DNA of 64,000 bases, from the NCBI RefSeq assembly GCF_039555335.1, contig NC_092640.1, positions 40,034,295-40,098,294 of the forward strand. Direction: 5' to 3'. The first letter of the stretch is position 1. Every line of letters starts with the position of its first letter. Position numbers and translations under genes: made by a program. Shown here piece by piece: positions 45,701-47,627 of this stretch. The stretch is from Amphiura filiformis (taxonomy: Eukaryota > Echinodermata > Ophiuroidea > Amphilepidida > Amphiuridae). The notes beneath the pieces are model-generated. The model was not told where the DNA came from, made no database searches, and saw only the letters and a list, made by a program, of their open reading frames with translations.

Positions 45701-46308
45701 AATCAATACATACATCACTTATTGATATAAAATATAGCTCATTTTGACATAAAGTGCAGTATGCCTAGGCCCTATTGTAGGCTAATTGGAGATTCAAACA
45801 TTGTTTTGTCAATAGGGCCTACACTTTCAAAAATGTGAAAAAAAACACCCCACAGCATTTATATTAATTATGGGTCGTAAAATAATAGTGATCCCAAAAC
45901 CCTGTCCGAACCTTATGACATTGTGAGAAATATTTCGGCTCACTGGGTAATAATATTAATGTTCTATAAAGATAATTCGATGCAAATGTAGAGAAATCGC
46001 TATTAGGAATTACAGGGGCTACTCTAGGACAGAATTAGTGTTGCCAAATATTCCTACGGTTAACGGTTGTTACAAGTTCCATGTTTAAATTATTTCTATT
46101 TTATTTTCAAAGCATAAAAATATCCGCCAACAAAAACATAAACCGATTAAAGTGTATTATCTTTATTACCATAAAATTATAGCATATTTAATATCATTTT
46201 GATATCATTTTCCAACACGCAGATCTTGACGATTCAAGTTCCCCCGAAGTCTCGGGTATCGAAGTCGGTGGGACAACTCTTCCTGATACTGCGCATGACC
46301 AACCTTAA
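3693..46308 (+). CDS. Ig domain plus CBM2-like domain type I membrane protein (whole gene, 7+ exons)
   Basis: The gene model joins seven exons whose phases fit without forcing: 3693-3753 (ends phase 1), 9434-9892 (1 to 1), 14880-15025 (1 to 0), 16646 to about 16900 (0 to 0), 44835-44946 (0 to 1), 45466-45567 (1 to 1) and 46223-46308 (stop). The product is about 406 residues: signal peptide 1-25, Ig-like domain about 30-173 (C65, W83, C147), CBM2-like domain about 178-285, Ser/Asp/Gly-rich stalk 295-350, membrane helix 356-379 and a 27-residue acidic tail. I infer a cell-surface recognition protein binding a polysaccharide. The family is not recognised as a named gene. Intron 4 (about 28 kb) could hide more exons, and its donor is weak. 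No canonical AATAAA was found just after the stop. Confidence 0.6.
4060..4660 (+). repeat. Left minisatellite arm, 20-bp unit, degenerate
   Basis: About 30 units run from CAAACTTCAATCAGTTTTTG at the outer end to increasingly diverged variants (CTAACTTCAATTGTTTTTG, CTAACTTCAAACACTTTTCG) toward the inside. Unit length varies from 18 to 21 bp. The long frame through it exists only because the unit lacks stops. Confidence 0.85.
4804..5168. mobile_element. Short MITE-like element with 14-bp inverted ends
   Basis: CCGGGGGGCACTCA at 4804-4817 is the exact reverse complement of TGAGTGCCCCCCGG at 5155-5168. The interior contains diverged repeats of an AAGGGTA/TTTTGC phrase. A related end (GGGGGCACTCAACTTT) appears at about 41031. 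No target duplication is evident. Confidence 0.55.
5289..5684. mobile_element. GC-rich hAT-like fragment
   Basis: The segment starts with CAGTGGCGTAGG, a typical hAT-type end, and finishes with CCCCCTACGCGCGCCACT, which resembles its inverted partner. The interior is low-complexity C/G runs and CAAAAA phrases. The right end is blurred by the next MITE inserted exactly there. No target duplication was found for this one. Confidence 0.4.
5685..5855. mobile_element. hAT-like MITE with 8-bp target duplication
   Basis: The element begins CAGTTGCGGCGCCAC and ends GGCGCCGCCACTG, near reverse complements. It is flanked by GCGCCACT (5677-5684) and GCACCACT (5856-5863), an 8-bp duplication with one mismatch as expected for hAT insertions. 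It sits at the edge of the preceding hAT-like fragment, in the centre of the foldback element. Confidence 0.65.
5985..6180 (-). repeat. Right arm minisatellite, block 1
   Basis: About nine units of the 20-bp repeat in reverse orientation (GGTTGAAGTTTGCAAAAACT type), the first few diverged (GGGTTTGAAGTTAGC). The block ends at the conserved spacer beginning GATAGGTCCCATGAGACATG (6173), which occurs again at 7238. Confidence 0.85.
6173..6266. repeat. Spacer of the minisatellite arm, copy 1
   Basis: A non-repeat block with TAGGTCCCATGAGACATG, GCTTAAAGTTCTGTGG and CACAAACATATACATATA that recurs almost unchanged at 7238-7332. Spacer plus following array therefore form a higher-order unit that has been duplicated. 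Confidence 0.8.
6267..7237 (-). repeat. Right arm minisatellite, block 2, with a 17-copy perfect core
   Basis: About 48 units of 20 bp. Three variant classes are sorted in space: GATTGAAGTTTGC units at 6295-6530, GGTTGAAGTTTGC units at 6530-6840, and GGTTGAAGTTGGC units at 6841-7180, the last being 17 identical copies in a row. Three overlapping minus-strand frames of more than 200 codons arise because a 20-bp unit without stops is open in all three frames; none is a gene. Confidence 0.9.
7238..7332. repeat. Spacer of the minisatellite arm, copy 2
   Basis: Near-identical to 6173-6266, starting GATAGGTCCCATGAGACATG and leading into the last array block. Confidence 0.8.
7333..7649 (-). repeat. 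Right arm minisatellite, block 3
   Basis: About 16 units, almost all GATTGAAGTTTGCAAAAACT, with a few GATTGAAGATGGC variants at the inner end. It finishes directly against the terminal inverted repeat at 7650. Confidence 0.85.
7689..7984 (+). mobile_element. Harbinger-like MITE, truncated
   Basis: It starts GGGGCTGTGCAATAATTAT after a TAA, the same terminus as the better copies at 20129 and 60063. The interior shares GCGAGCGCAGCGAGCAGG, GCCAAAAATCGC and poly-C runs with them. No right terminus is seen; the sequence runs into the palindromic MITE at 7985. Confidence 0.6.
7989..8657 (+). mobile_element. Palindromic TTAA MITE, copy 2
   Basis: A 669-bp element starting GGGATCTAGAATGAGCG and ending CGTTCATACCCCTTCCC, flanked by TTAA on both sides (7985-7988 and 8658-8661). 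The two halves fold on each other over nearly their whole length. The TTAA target is what piggyBac-type transposases use; superfamily is inferred from that alone. Confidence 0.9.
9012..9401. mobile_element. Second TTAA MITE family with about 80-bp inverted termini
   Basis: The left end GGGGGCACGCAAGATCACTC and the right end (reverse complement GGTGGCACGCAGGATCACTC) continue as inverted repeats through TTTTGTATTGTATCTTTAAA on both sides. TTAA flanks both ends (9008-9011 and 9402-9405). It sits 32 bases from the acceptor of exon 2, and the flanking TTAA falls where a branch point is expected. Confidence 0.85.
9434..9892 (+). CDS. Exon 2: immunoglobulin-like domain
   Basis: Acceptor TTTCAG/G at 9431-9433; donor AGAC/GTAAGTAC at 9893. 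Entering in phase 1 gives Gly-Ser-Ala-Arg-Gly-Ile-Asn-Val then an Ig-like fold: strand B cysteine in VDITCRS (C65), core tryptophan in GVKWTL (W83), then TIRYTARLEDHNKQLACAG with the strand F cysteine (C147) after an L-x-D pattern. The 82-residue cysteine spacing is on the long side for a V- or I-set domain. There are no stops across 153 codons and codon use is balanced, unlike the flanking repeats. It belongs with the signal-peptide exon upstream. Confidence 0.7.
9893..10490. other. Intron 2, upstream part
   Basis: No repeat with clear ends and no reading frame of note is seen between the Ig exon donor and the first hAT-like MITE. Confidence 0.5.
10499..10848 (-). mobile_element. hAT-like MITE with perfect 8-bp target duplication, copy A
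   Basis: It starts CATAGGCGTAGATCCCGG and ends AAATCTACGCCACTG. The 8 bases TCCGTCGT occur immediately before (10491-10498) and after (10849-10856). The interior is rich in G and C runs and contains CATTTCAACC and AATTTTTCGCGC phrases shared with copy B. No coding capacity. Confidence 0.8.
10971..11161. mobile_element. Foldback MITE carrying telomere-like repeats, copy 1
   Basis: Both ends are inverted repeats containing two CCGTCAGTCCGAA phrases. The centre is a degenerate CCTAAC array (about 11034-11105: CTAACCATAAACCTAACCC and so on). GTCACCACC flanks it at 10962-10970 and 11162-11170, a 9-bp target duplication. Copy 2 lies at 18413-18606. Confidence 0.8.
11192..11526 (+). mobile_element. 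hAT-like MITE with perfect 8-bp target duplication, copy B
   Basis: It starts CAGTGGCGTAGATTTC and ends GGATCGACGCCTATG, opposite in orientation to copy A. GTTGTACT occurs before (11184-11191) and after (11527-11534). Its interior matches copy A in reverse (AATTTGCTATTTTG, GCGCGAAAATG, GCCCCCTGGCAAAAT-like phrases). Confidence 0.8.
11593..11905 (+). mobile_element. MITE with 9-bp target duplication, copy 1
   Basis: The termini TAGTCTCC and GGAGACTA continue as inverted repeats including CCAGTTTGGTTACG and CTCCACACAAACAGTCTGCC on one side and the complement on the other. The flanks TGCAGGAAG (11584-11592) and AGCAGGAAG (11906-11914) match at 8 of 9 positions. The 9-bp size fits Mutator-like elements. 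Confidence 0.75.
11980..12103 (+). repeat. Fragment of dispersed repeat F (left part)
   Basis: CTATGGTTCAATGCATCGG followed by GCGTGAACGTTGTAGTGCAG matches, in reverse, the copies at 17.2-17.48 and 49.08-49.38 kb. It is interrupted at about 12104 by the foldback element next to it and resumes at 12713. Confidence 0.55.
12104..12712. mobile_element. Foldback element with repeated GAAGGGCCCAACTCC motif
   Basis: Inverted ends: AATTGAATACCTGAGTGGAA at about 12107-12126 and its complement at about 12691-12710. The motif GAAGAAGGGCCCAACTCC occurs at the left end, near 12490, as a palindromic pair near 12272-12305, and inverted at the right end. It sits inside repeat F. No coding capacity. Confidence 0.7.
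12713..12895. repeat. Repeat F, palindromic part
   Basis: CTATTGCTATGGTAGTTAAT at about 12718 is mirrored by ATTAACTACCATGACTACC and ATAGCAATAGG near 12805-12830, followed by GCGCTGCACTACAAGCAGG. Related pieces lie at 13.70-13.79, 17.2-17.48 and 49.08-49.38 kb. Confidence 0.6.
12898..13669 (+). repeat. Long dispersed repeat, copy A, with pyrimidine-rich core
   Basis: Starts near ACGCACTGAATGGTCTATTG and ends ATTTAAATGAAGCACC. It is nearly identical to 23344-24050. The middle (about 13190-13480) is a CT-rich low-complexity tract that produces open frames rich in Ser, Pro and Phe; these are not genes. Copy A inserts into repeat F, whose remainder continues at about 13690. Confidence 0.8.
13690..13795 (-). 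repeat. Repeat F fragment
   Basis: AGTGCAGCGCAGTATATTC, then CACCTATTGCTATGGTAG and TTAATCCGATTATTACG match the other F copies. Confidence 0.6.
13796..14879. other. Intron 2, downstream part
   Basis: No clear repeat ends or reading frames. The last bases, TTATCGTATCATTTCAG, are a good pyrimidine tract and acceptor for exon 3. Confidence 0.5.
14880..15025 (+). CDS. Exon 3: first half of CBM2-like domain
   Basis: Acceptor TTTCAG at 14874-14879, donor CGTT/GTAAGT at 15026. In the phase set by exon 2 it reads Pro-Ala-Pro-Ala-Pro (linker), then FKSTVVHKWRGGFVGRIDIP, then a short turn and SWKIVLTFRRQVFKLV. The W-x-GGF-x-G-x-I start and the SW-x-I-x-LTF strand are the signature of the carbohydrate-binding module family 2 fold, in which exposed aromatic residues stack on sugar rings (W189, Y204, Y205 and W208 are candidates). 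The other two frames contain stops or read implausibly. It ends in phase 0. Confidence 0.65.
15056..15360 (+). mobile_element. MITE with perfect 9-bp target duplication, copy 2
   Basis: Same family as 11593-11905: starts TAGTCTCC, ends GGAGACTA, with extended inverted termini. GGTATTTAG flanks it exactly at 15047-15055 and 15361-15369. It lies 30 bases after the exon 3 donor. Confidence 0.85.
15370..16065. other. Intron 3 spacer
   Basis: Contains short duplicated phrases (CACACAGTGGGTGTAGATTTC, then related words near 15660) but no element with defined ends. Confidence 0.4.
16066..16150 (+). repeat. Short dispersed repeat shared with 29.24-29.32 kb
   Basis: GTGAATTCGCCCTACTGTCA and GATGATGACGCTGTG-like words (here GAATGATGACGCTGTG) align with 29265-29323 over about 85 bases with some mismatches. 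Confidence 0.5.
16159..16445. mobile_element. Small foldback MITE
   Basis: GATAGGATCCACA at the left mirrors TGTGGATCCTATA at the right. Inside, CCGTTTTTTTTAAAGTTGC mirrors GCAACTTTTAAAGC, then TTTTAAAACGG. Confidence 0.6.
16646..16909 (+). CDS. Exon 4: second half of CBM2-like domain, with in-frame stop
   Basis: Acceptor ATATATAG at 16638-16645. Phase 0 from exon 3 gives GGQFQVANEPCLHIPDC, then DKWKKWVIYQTFANRVLNPG and DRLNLIFVATVW. The N-x-x-L-x-PGD-x-L-x-x-x-F stretch matches the last strands of CBM2 modules. The frame goes on through VADVDFYGYDQTF to a Ser-rich end SSFSSSSDVHVE and stops at TAA (16907-16909). To join exon 5 (phase 0) the donor would be after 16900 (CAT/GTGGAG) or 16894 (GAT/GTTCAT), both weak. 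Reading through to TAA would give a soluble 309-residue form. Confidence 0.6.
   Translation, partial: GGQFQVANEPCLHIPDCGDDKWKKWVIYQTFANRVLNPGDRLNLIFVATVWKNIDLGLVADVDFYGYDQTFHVGPSSFSSSSDVHVE
16910..17195. other. Start of intron 4 or 3' UTR of the short form
   Basis: No repeat ends and no reading frame. If the TAA at 16907 is used, this would be the 3' untranslated region; no clear AATAAA signal is seen in it. Confidence 0.4.
17196..17480 (+). repeat. Repeat F, near-complete copy
   Basis: TTAACTACCATGCATAGC, then CACTGCACTAGTACGTTCACG, CTGCATTGAACCATAGAT and GGGATAAAGACCTGGATC are shared in order with 49.08-49.38 kb. The outer parts are loosely inverted (TGCACTAGTAC and GTAGTGCAGG). Confidence 0.65.
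17510..17840. repeat. Two CTA microsatellites
   Basis: TACTACTACCACTACTACTA-type runs at about 17517-17567 and 17810-17838, with otherwise plain sequence between them. Confidence 0.75.
17841..18403. other. Intron 4 spacer
   Basis: Nothing recognised; no inverted ends or domains. Confidence 0.4.
18413..18606. mobile_element. Foldback MITE carrying telomere-like repeats, copy 2
   Basis: Inverted ends with paired GTCAGTCCGAA words and a degenerate TTAGGG core at about 18463-18542 (GGTTAGGGTTAAG, GGGCTAGGGTTAGCG). CTTGCAAAA flanks it on the left (18404-18412), and TTGCAAAA follows the right end, an 8-9 bp target duplication. The telomere-like core is opposite in orientation to copy 1. Confidence 0.8.
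18615..19390. other. Intron 4 spacer
   Basis: Includes an ACTTATT-rich simple tract at about 18890-18950. No gene or bounded repeat is seen. Confidence 0.4.
19500..19625 (+). repeat. Two-copy tandem repeat of about 60 bp
   Basis: GGCATTCGGTGAGAGCAAAA, then a TGGxGTCATTGGGTGAGA phrase, occurs twice in a row. Similar GACCCC/CCCAATGACC wording occurs at 41090-41150. Confidence 0.7.
19633..20660 (+). mobile_element. Penelope-like element remnant, broken and split by a MITE
   Basis: The frame from 19633 reads MVVIPYVEGLSEQLQ, then TLKSILVQRKDKKDILV and VYEIPC, which is the stretch that leads into the GIY-YIG endonuclease of Penelope-like retroelements. Downstream phrases up to the MITE at 20129, and just after it at 20614, resemble the conserved C-terminal region. 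Only this 3' part of an element is present. It is broken, with several interruptions besides the inserted MITE, and looks old. Confidence 0.65.
20129..20610. mobile_element. Harbinger-like MITE, complete, 3-bp target duplication
   Basis: The ends GGGGTGGTGCAATAATTATG and its reverse complement bound a 482-bp palindrome-like element full of GGGGGGCAAG/TTTTTGGCA phrases. TCA precedes (20126-20128) and follows (20611-20613). Three-base target sites of the form TNA and GGGG ends fit the PIF/Harbinger group. It entered the Penelope-like remnant. Confidence 0.8.
20661..21087. other. Spacer between Penelope-like remnant and LINE fragments
   Basis: No motif recognised. Confidence 0.4.
21088..21552 (+). 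mobile_element. LINE reverse transcriptase fragment (palm region), degenerate
   Basis: GVSQGSILGPLLFILYVND is the RT motif upstream of the active-site motif. TTTGCTGATGACACAACTAT near 21228-21247 encodes a FADDTT box in a shifted frame, and FLGVRIDDC follows near 21450. At least three frameshifts and stops separate these pieces. It resembles the family of the LINE at 24692-26228 more than that of the fragment that follows it. Confidence 0.7.
21553..22345 (+). mobile_element. CR1/L2-type LINE 3' fragment
   Basis: ARNPGVIFDSPMSMTKQVNS and RRILHHLDTD belong to the thumb of CR1/L2 RTs. LHWLPISNRIQFKLCLLIYK and then FTAAGPSIWKSLPQNIREA mark the C-terminus, ending in a stop at 22214-22216. The 3' UTR holds GCATAAGCGCCTTAAATC, like the GCGCC-TT-AAATC tail of this group. 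A frameshift at about 21747 separates the two halves. Confidence 0.75.
22422..23081 (-). mobile_element. Palindromic TTAA MITE, copy 3, with related empty site
   Basis: Flanked by TTAA at 22418-22421 and 23082-23085. The host repeat reads GATGC before and TCGTTA after; the R3 copy at 27991-28004 reads GATGCTTAATCGTTA with a single TTAA and no insert. That empty site shows TTAA is duplicated on insertion. Confidence 0.9.
23229..23296 (-). ncRNA. tRNA-derived SINE head (pseudo-tRNA)
   Basis: On the minus strand: a box A-like TAGCTAGGTGGTTAGAGC, anticodon stem CTCGC/GCGAG with loop CCGACAA, and box B GGTTCAAGTCC. The acceptor stem does not pair, and a second diverged copy heads another repeat unit, so this is a SINE promoter rather than a tRNA gene. 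Confidence 0.55.
23344..24050 (+). repeat. Long dispersed repeat, copy B
   Basis: Near-identical to 12898-13669 over its whole length, with a shorter pyrimidine tract (23630-23830). It starts GCGCACTGAATGGTCTATTG and ends TTTAAATGAAGCACC. The high identity points to a recent transposition or duplication. Confidence 0.8.
24051..24381. other. Spacer, nothing recognised
   Basis: Apart from a GGGTAC/GGTACC symmetry near 24149 and 24286 no structure stands out. Confidence 0.4.
24692..26228 (+). mobile_element. 5'-truncated Jockey/CR1-group LINE inside repeat R2
   Basis: It encodes an RT from fingers to thumb: QSGFRRNHSTATTLIDVSDY, LFLDLKKAFDTVNHEIL, GIPQGS, then MYADDTTLLF after a frameshift near 25100, LGVIFDPILTWNDHID after an in-frame stop at 25338, HFDYCSPVW, and GASVWNGLSSDVRSNL after a frameshift near 25830. 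The tail GAATAAAGATTGTTATC is followed by an ATCT run (26200-26228). About three disruptions make it inactive. It lacks the endonuclease end and was probably truncated at insertion. Confidence 0.85.
26229..26303 (-). ncRNA. tRNA-derived SINE head (pseudo-tRNA), second copy
   Basis: On the minus strand: D arm GCTC-AACCTGGTTA-GAGC, anticodon arm CTCGC-CCGACAA-GCGAG (GAC in anticodon position, valine-like), and T arm GGGG-TTCAAGT-CCCC. These arms pair better than in copy 1, but the acceptor stem is not closed, so a working tRNA is unlikely. Confidence 0.55.
26339..27833 (-). mobile_element. 5'-truncated CR1/L2-type LINE between R2 and R3
   Basis: The minus-strand frame 27702-26788 reads NFMTYADDTQLYMLLHPSE (catalytic YADD), NRLVLNDSKTEVV, RNLGVIFDSSMDMKDHVKSV, VLHWLPVQQRIVYKIALLTY and FAAAAPKVWNNLP, and ends in a stop. 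Upstream, LKWYESYLQNRSQSV and GVPQGS lie in another frame, one shift away (near 27700). The 3' tail has GGGCGCTTTATAAATCCC and a TAA-type run (26338-26361), the usual end of this group. The RT thumb is intact over 300 codons, so the insertion is fairly young. Confidence 0.85.
27834..28590 (-). repeat. Repeat unit R3, with empty TTAA site
   Basis: ACATACCAGTGTACGAGATC, CAAACTAGCGTACGAGATC and GAAGAATTACGCATCGCGC align with R1 and R2. The TTAA at 27996-27999 is the unoccupied counterpart of MITE copy 3. A separate foldback interrupts R3 at about 28022-28515. Confidence 0.65.
28022..28515. mobile_element. Foldback MITE inside R3
   Basis: AAAGTAACGCAGCTG near the left end mirrors CAGCTGCGTTACTCTTTG near 28485-28502. 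AAAGAAAAATGCCCGAATTT mirrors AAATTCGGGTATTTTTCTTT around a centre near 28260. The outer ends are AAAGACTG and CAGACTTT. There is no coding capacity; the frame at 28399 is arm sequence. Confidence 0.75.
28591..29237. other. Intron 4 spacer
   Basis: Nothing recognised. Confidence 0.4.
29238..29325 (+). repeat. Short dispersed repeat shared with 16.07-16.15 kb
   Basis: GTGGATTCACCCTACTATCA and ATGATGACGCTGTG align with 16081-16145. In both places GAAGATAT precedes the last block. Confidence 0.5.
29326..30066. other. Intron 4 spacer with a 12-base poly-G run
   Basis: Poly-G at about 29420-29431 followed by CAAACTTTGACCAAAATGG phrases. No gene is seen. Confidence 0.4.
30067..30260 (+). mobile_element. 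Penelope-like element C-terminal remnant
   Basis: The plus-strand reading DVKILDRDARYFERGV, then KESIYIRVNQPSLNR and GGRYKLPRVYDRVL matches the tract that follows the GIY-YIG core in Penelope-like elements (a single-letter pattern of the kind ILDR-x-x-x-x-x-RGVKE-x-I-x-IR, then PSLN). Only about 190 bases are recognisable. Broken and old. Confidence 0.6.
30261..31533. other. Intron 4 spacer
   Basis: Includes a poly-C run at about 30716-30726 and three GGAATTGGAT-like words near 30800-30830. No bounded element is seen. Confidence 0.4.
31534..32271. mobile_element. MITE with CCCAGCAAACAC ends and AAAACGTTTT arrays
   Basis: The ends CCCAGCAAACACAAAAACG and CGTTTTGTGTTTGCTGGG are inverted. The interior repeats AAAACGTTTT palindromes and ACCCGACATTTAAACGTTTT phrases in both orientations, with an inner second start at about 31792 (CAGCAAACACAGAAATG), suggesting one copy nested or duplicated in another. 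Confidence 0.75.
32272..32806. other. Intron 4 spacer, AT-rich
   Basis: Nothing recognised. Confidence 0.4.
32807..33000 (+). mobile_element. Harbinger-like MITE end, truncated
   Basis: GGGGCTATGCAATAATTATG follows TAA, as in the other copies. The interior has CCCCACC/CCCCTCCCC phrases. No right end was found. Confidence 0.5.
33536..33675. repeat. Small imperfect foldback
   Basis: ACCATTTCTACAATTGGCAC mirrors GTGTCAATTATATTATAGG loosely, with TGAACATCAA opposite GATGTTCA in the middle. Confidence 0.4.
33859..34517 (+). mobile_element. Palindromic TTAA MITE, copy 4
   Basis: Starts GGGATCTAAAATGAGCG, ends CGTTCATACCCCAGCCC, TTAA at 33855-33858 and 34518-34521. Both arms carry GACCTTTC/GAAAGGTC and the GCCGACGGTCAATTG core. 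Confidence 0.9.
34522..35072. other. Intron 4 spacer
   Basis: Nothing recognised. Confidence 0.4.
35073..35300 (+). mobile_element. Fragment of AGGGACCG-ended MITE
   Basis: AAGGGACCGTTCAATATTTG followed by long G runs resembles the left ends at 37075 and 41491. The matching right end (ATAAATAACGATCG type) is absent. Confidence 0.4.
35388..35830. repeat. Repeat rich in TTTACGGTAA palindromes
   Basis: CCGTAAAATATACGGC, CCGTAATTTTTACGG and GGTAATACCGTAAATTTTTA recur in both orientations. Probably a small foldback MITE; ends not resolved. Confidence 0.5.
35831..36480. other. Intron 4 spacer
   Basis: Nothing recognised. Confidence 0.4.
36481..36800. repeat. GGGAATTCCCAT-rich, poly-C/poly-T low-complexity block
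   Basis: AGAATTCCCAT, GGGAATTCC and GAATTCCCATG recur alongside poly-C (36522-36532), poly-T and poly-G runs. The block resembles a decayed foldback. The open frames across it are homopolymer artefacts. Confidence 0.45.
37075..37330 (+). mobile_element. Fragment of AGGGACTG-ended MITE
   Basis: AAGGGACTGTTCAATATTTAC followed by GGGGG blocks matches the start of the 35073 fragment. The right end is missing. Confidence 0.4.
37499..38154 (-). mobile_element. Palindromic TTAA MITE, copy 5
   Basis: Starts GGCTGGGGTATGAACG, ends CATTTTAGATCCC, TTAA at 37495-37498 and 38155-38158; reversed relative to copies 2, 4 and 6. Confidence 0.9.
38299..38735. mobile_element. Foldback element with GCCTGATTCGGCA-type ends
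   Basis: ACTGCCGAATCAGGCAGCAT and TGCCGAGTCAGGCAACA at the left mirror ACTCGGCAACATGCTGCCTG and ATTCGACAGTATTTCC at the right, arms of about 48 bp. Within each arm the GCCGA-TCAGGC phrase is itself repeated. No gene inside. Confidence 0.7.
38736..41020. other. Intron 4 spacer, about 2.3 kb
   Basis: AT-rich, with a pyrimidine tract near 39750-39785. Poorly bounded repeat wording (TTACTTCGTCCA twice near 40558 and 40590) is present. No domain or paired ends. Confidence 0.4.
41025..41160. repeat. GGGGGCACTCA-ended fragment with ATGACCCC repeats
   Basis: CCGGGGGCACTCAACTTTAG, then TTATGACCCCTTTTTT, TGATGACCCCTTTTTT and CAATGACCCCCTCTTT in a row: three diverged short repeats. The start matches the 4804 element. 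Confidence 0.5.
41492..41751. mobile_element. MITE with AGGGAxxGATCGTTATTTA ends
   Basis: AGGGACAGATCGTTATTTAC at the left mirrors AAATAACGATCGCTCCCT at the right. The interior carries GCGTTCCCCCTTG twice and a 14-base G run. Length 260 bp. No target duplication is clearly resolved. Confidence 0.7.
42003..42661 (+). mobile_element. Palindromic TTAA MITE, copy 6
   Basis: Starts GGGATCTAAAATGAGCG, ends CGTTCATACCCCAGCCC, with TTAA at 41999-42002 and 42662-42665. Very similar to copy 4. Confidence 0.9.
42930..43680. repeat. Tandem/palindromic GGGGTCCCCGTTTT repeat
   Basis: A unit of about 118 bp occurs twice in a row (GATTACCCTG at about 43440 and GATTACTCAG at about 43558) with CCCCTAGAAATTTG, GTAGCTTTxTGGGGTAATTT and AAGGGGTCCCCGTTTTGGGG. 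Further GGGTCCCCGTTTT words lie at 42945-42990. A 48-bp TTAATGCTATCTTCAGTAG unit is repeated at 43195-43275. Confidence 0.7.
43681..44240. other. Intron 4 spacer
   Basis: Nothing recognised. Confidence 0.4.
44244..44500 (+). mobile_element. Harbinger-like MITE, truncated
   Basis: GGGGCTGTGCAATAATTATG after TTA, then GATCTGCAAATCGCTTGCCC, poly-C, and a body parallel to 7689-7984. The right terminus is lacking. Confidence 0.6.
44835..44946 (+). CDS. Exon 5: stalk
   Basis: Acceptor CATACAG at 44828-44834, donor AAAAG/GTACAC at 44947. Only the phase 0 frame is open (the other two hit stops): TDEGNGSGLSPAVSEGDVNL, then KSRDPIVVEVQQHKRK. It is hydrophilic, low in aromatic residues and rich in Ser/Gly/Asp, as expected of an extracellular stalk continuing the SSSSD end of exon 4. 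Confidence 0.55.
45078..45282 (+). ncRNA. Near-perfect hairpin with hammerhead-ribozyme-like core
   Basis: Arms 45078-45168 and 45192-45282 are reverse complements with one mismatch noticed; the loop is about 23 bases. In the right arm CTGATGA (45199-45205) is followed by a stem GTCC (45207-45210)/GGAC (45222-45225) and GAAA (45226-45229), the conserved order of a hammerhead core. The left arm repeats this on the minus strand. Penelope-like elements are known to carry hammerheads in their terminal repeats. Stem III and the cleavage site are not convincing here. It lies in intron 5. Confidence 0.4.
45283..45362 (+). mobile_element. Possible Penelope-like 5' fragment next to the hairpin
   Basis: The open frame running out of the hairpin reads LINKPDELIQRNKNKFPTNK before ending. 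It may be the leader of the element whose terminal repeat forms the hairpin. Weak, based mainly on adjacency. Confidence 0.2.
45466..45567 (+). CDS. Exon 6: transmembrane helix
   Basis: Acceptor TATGTTGCAG at 45456-45465, donor ATAT/GTAAGT at 45568. Phase 1 in and out. It reads IERTPCDCQS, then the helix VSLIVGIVLVALVTISVIAV and ILI. About 24 uninterrupted hydrophobic residues follow a C-x-C juxtamembrane pair that could form a disulfide or dimer contact. This is the clearest sign that the protein is membrane-anchored. Confidence 0.7.
46223..46308 (+). CDS. Exon 7: cytoplasmic tail and stop
   Basis: Acceptor ACACGCAG at 46215-46222. Entering with two bases to complete a Tyr codon, it encodes LDDSSSPEVSGIEVGGTTLP then DTAHDQP and TAA (46306-46308). 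The 27-residue tail is acidic and Ser/Thr-rich. The junction tyrosine followed by LDDS is not a canonical ITAM or ITIM, so no signalling motif is claimed. Confidence 0.6.
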
Positions 46309-47620
46309 ACTCTAAGGCGGTGATGCACAGCCGATGCCATCCTTCCTAGTTATCGGACCTACCTCTTTTTAATAACAAGAAGGACCTTTGCCAAAGTGTA
46401 CTCTCAGACTGGCAACCAAGACTATTTTAGCATGGATCATAATAGACTTGCTGCAGATAATATAAAACTGTAGATGATGGAGGACCTAATAATGACGGCC
46501 ACAAGCCCGATTTCAAGGGCCTCCTTGTCATGGCATCGGAATGCAGATGTCAACCTATAACAAGAAGGTCAGGGCAAGAAGGAAACTTGACACAGTGTTA
46601 ATATACAAACGTCTTTGATTCTTTGAAACATTACAAAGTCTTTTTCACATTTGATTTTATTCTTTCATACTTGACTCATAAGTCTTTGATTTTCAATTCT
46701 TATACACATTCTTTGATTAATTTTTATTCAGAATGGCAACTAAATACGAGGGAAGGTCAAGACCTAGATTCGGCCTCAGATCAGAAAGGCCATGGAGGCA
46801 TGGCCACATGGATTTAACCCTAGAACTTGTACCACCCCCAAGATATTTTACTCGTCATAAAAAAACGCACGCATTTACGCCCAAACGACCAAAGCTGATC
46901 GTATATCCATCCTTTGCGCTCAATTTATAAGATTTTTACTCCAGCACCTTACCTGGGACAGGACCGGCCATCAAAGATGGCCATAGAAGGGGAGAGGGGA
47001 GGTTCAGGTGAGGCACGCCATTTGTTTCTACAGAAAAATCAATGCTTTTTATTTCGGAGTCACATTTTAGTCAAGTTTTAGCCATTTAACTGAAAAAAAA
47101 CCCCTTGCAGTGTAGCCTGCTTTTCTTAAGAGCTAGTGAATTTTTACTTGTTAGTTAGGCTAGGTTGAAATTGTCATTTCCTTTTATATTGAAGAGAAAA
47201 TTGGATGAAATTTTGCCGAAATCAATTTTTGCCTTATATTATTGTACATAGCCAGAATTTCCCCAATTTTGTGGAGAATGTTTGTACTTATTTTGGTATC
47301 ACTGGATAGAGGAGACCCATAGCTATACACTGGTAACAAATATAACGGTATATGACGTTTATAATTAAAAATTAGGGGTGCACCCGGCACCCCCCTTCGT
47401 AGTCCGTGTTAAAAAATACGGTATGGCTAAGAAGTTCTAGGGTTAAAATTATACAAAACTACATGTAGGCCTACCTATAAATATGGTCAGTTTATTAGGA
47501 TTGAAAGACAGTGATGAACTCTGTTGCATTAAGCTTACGTTTAGACCTATTTAGGTCTATTTTTACTTTGAAGCTAATGAGGGGGCTATAGTCTCTCCGT
47601 GAGGAAAGAGGCCTTGAACA
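46309..47620. other. 3' UTR and downstream flank
   Basis: No AATAAA signal in the first few hundred bases. No reading frame with a recognisable domain. Short open frames near 46623-46930 are not supported. Confidence 0.4.
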
Positions 47621-47627
47621 CATTAGT

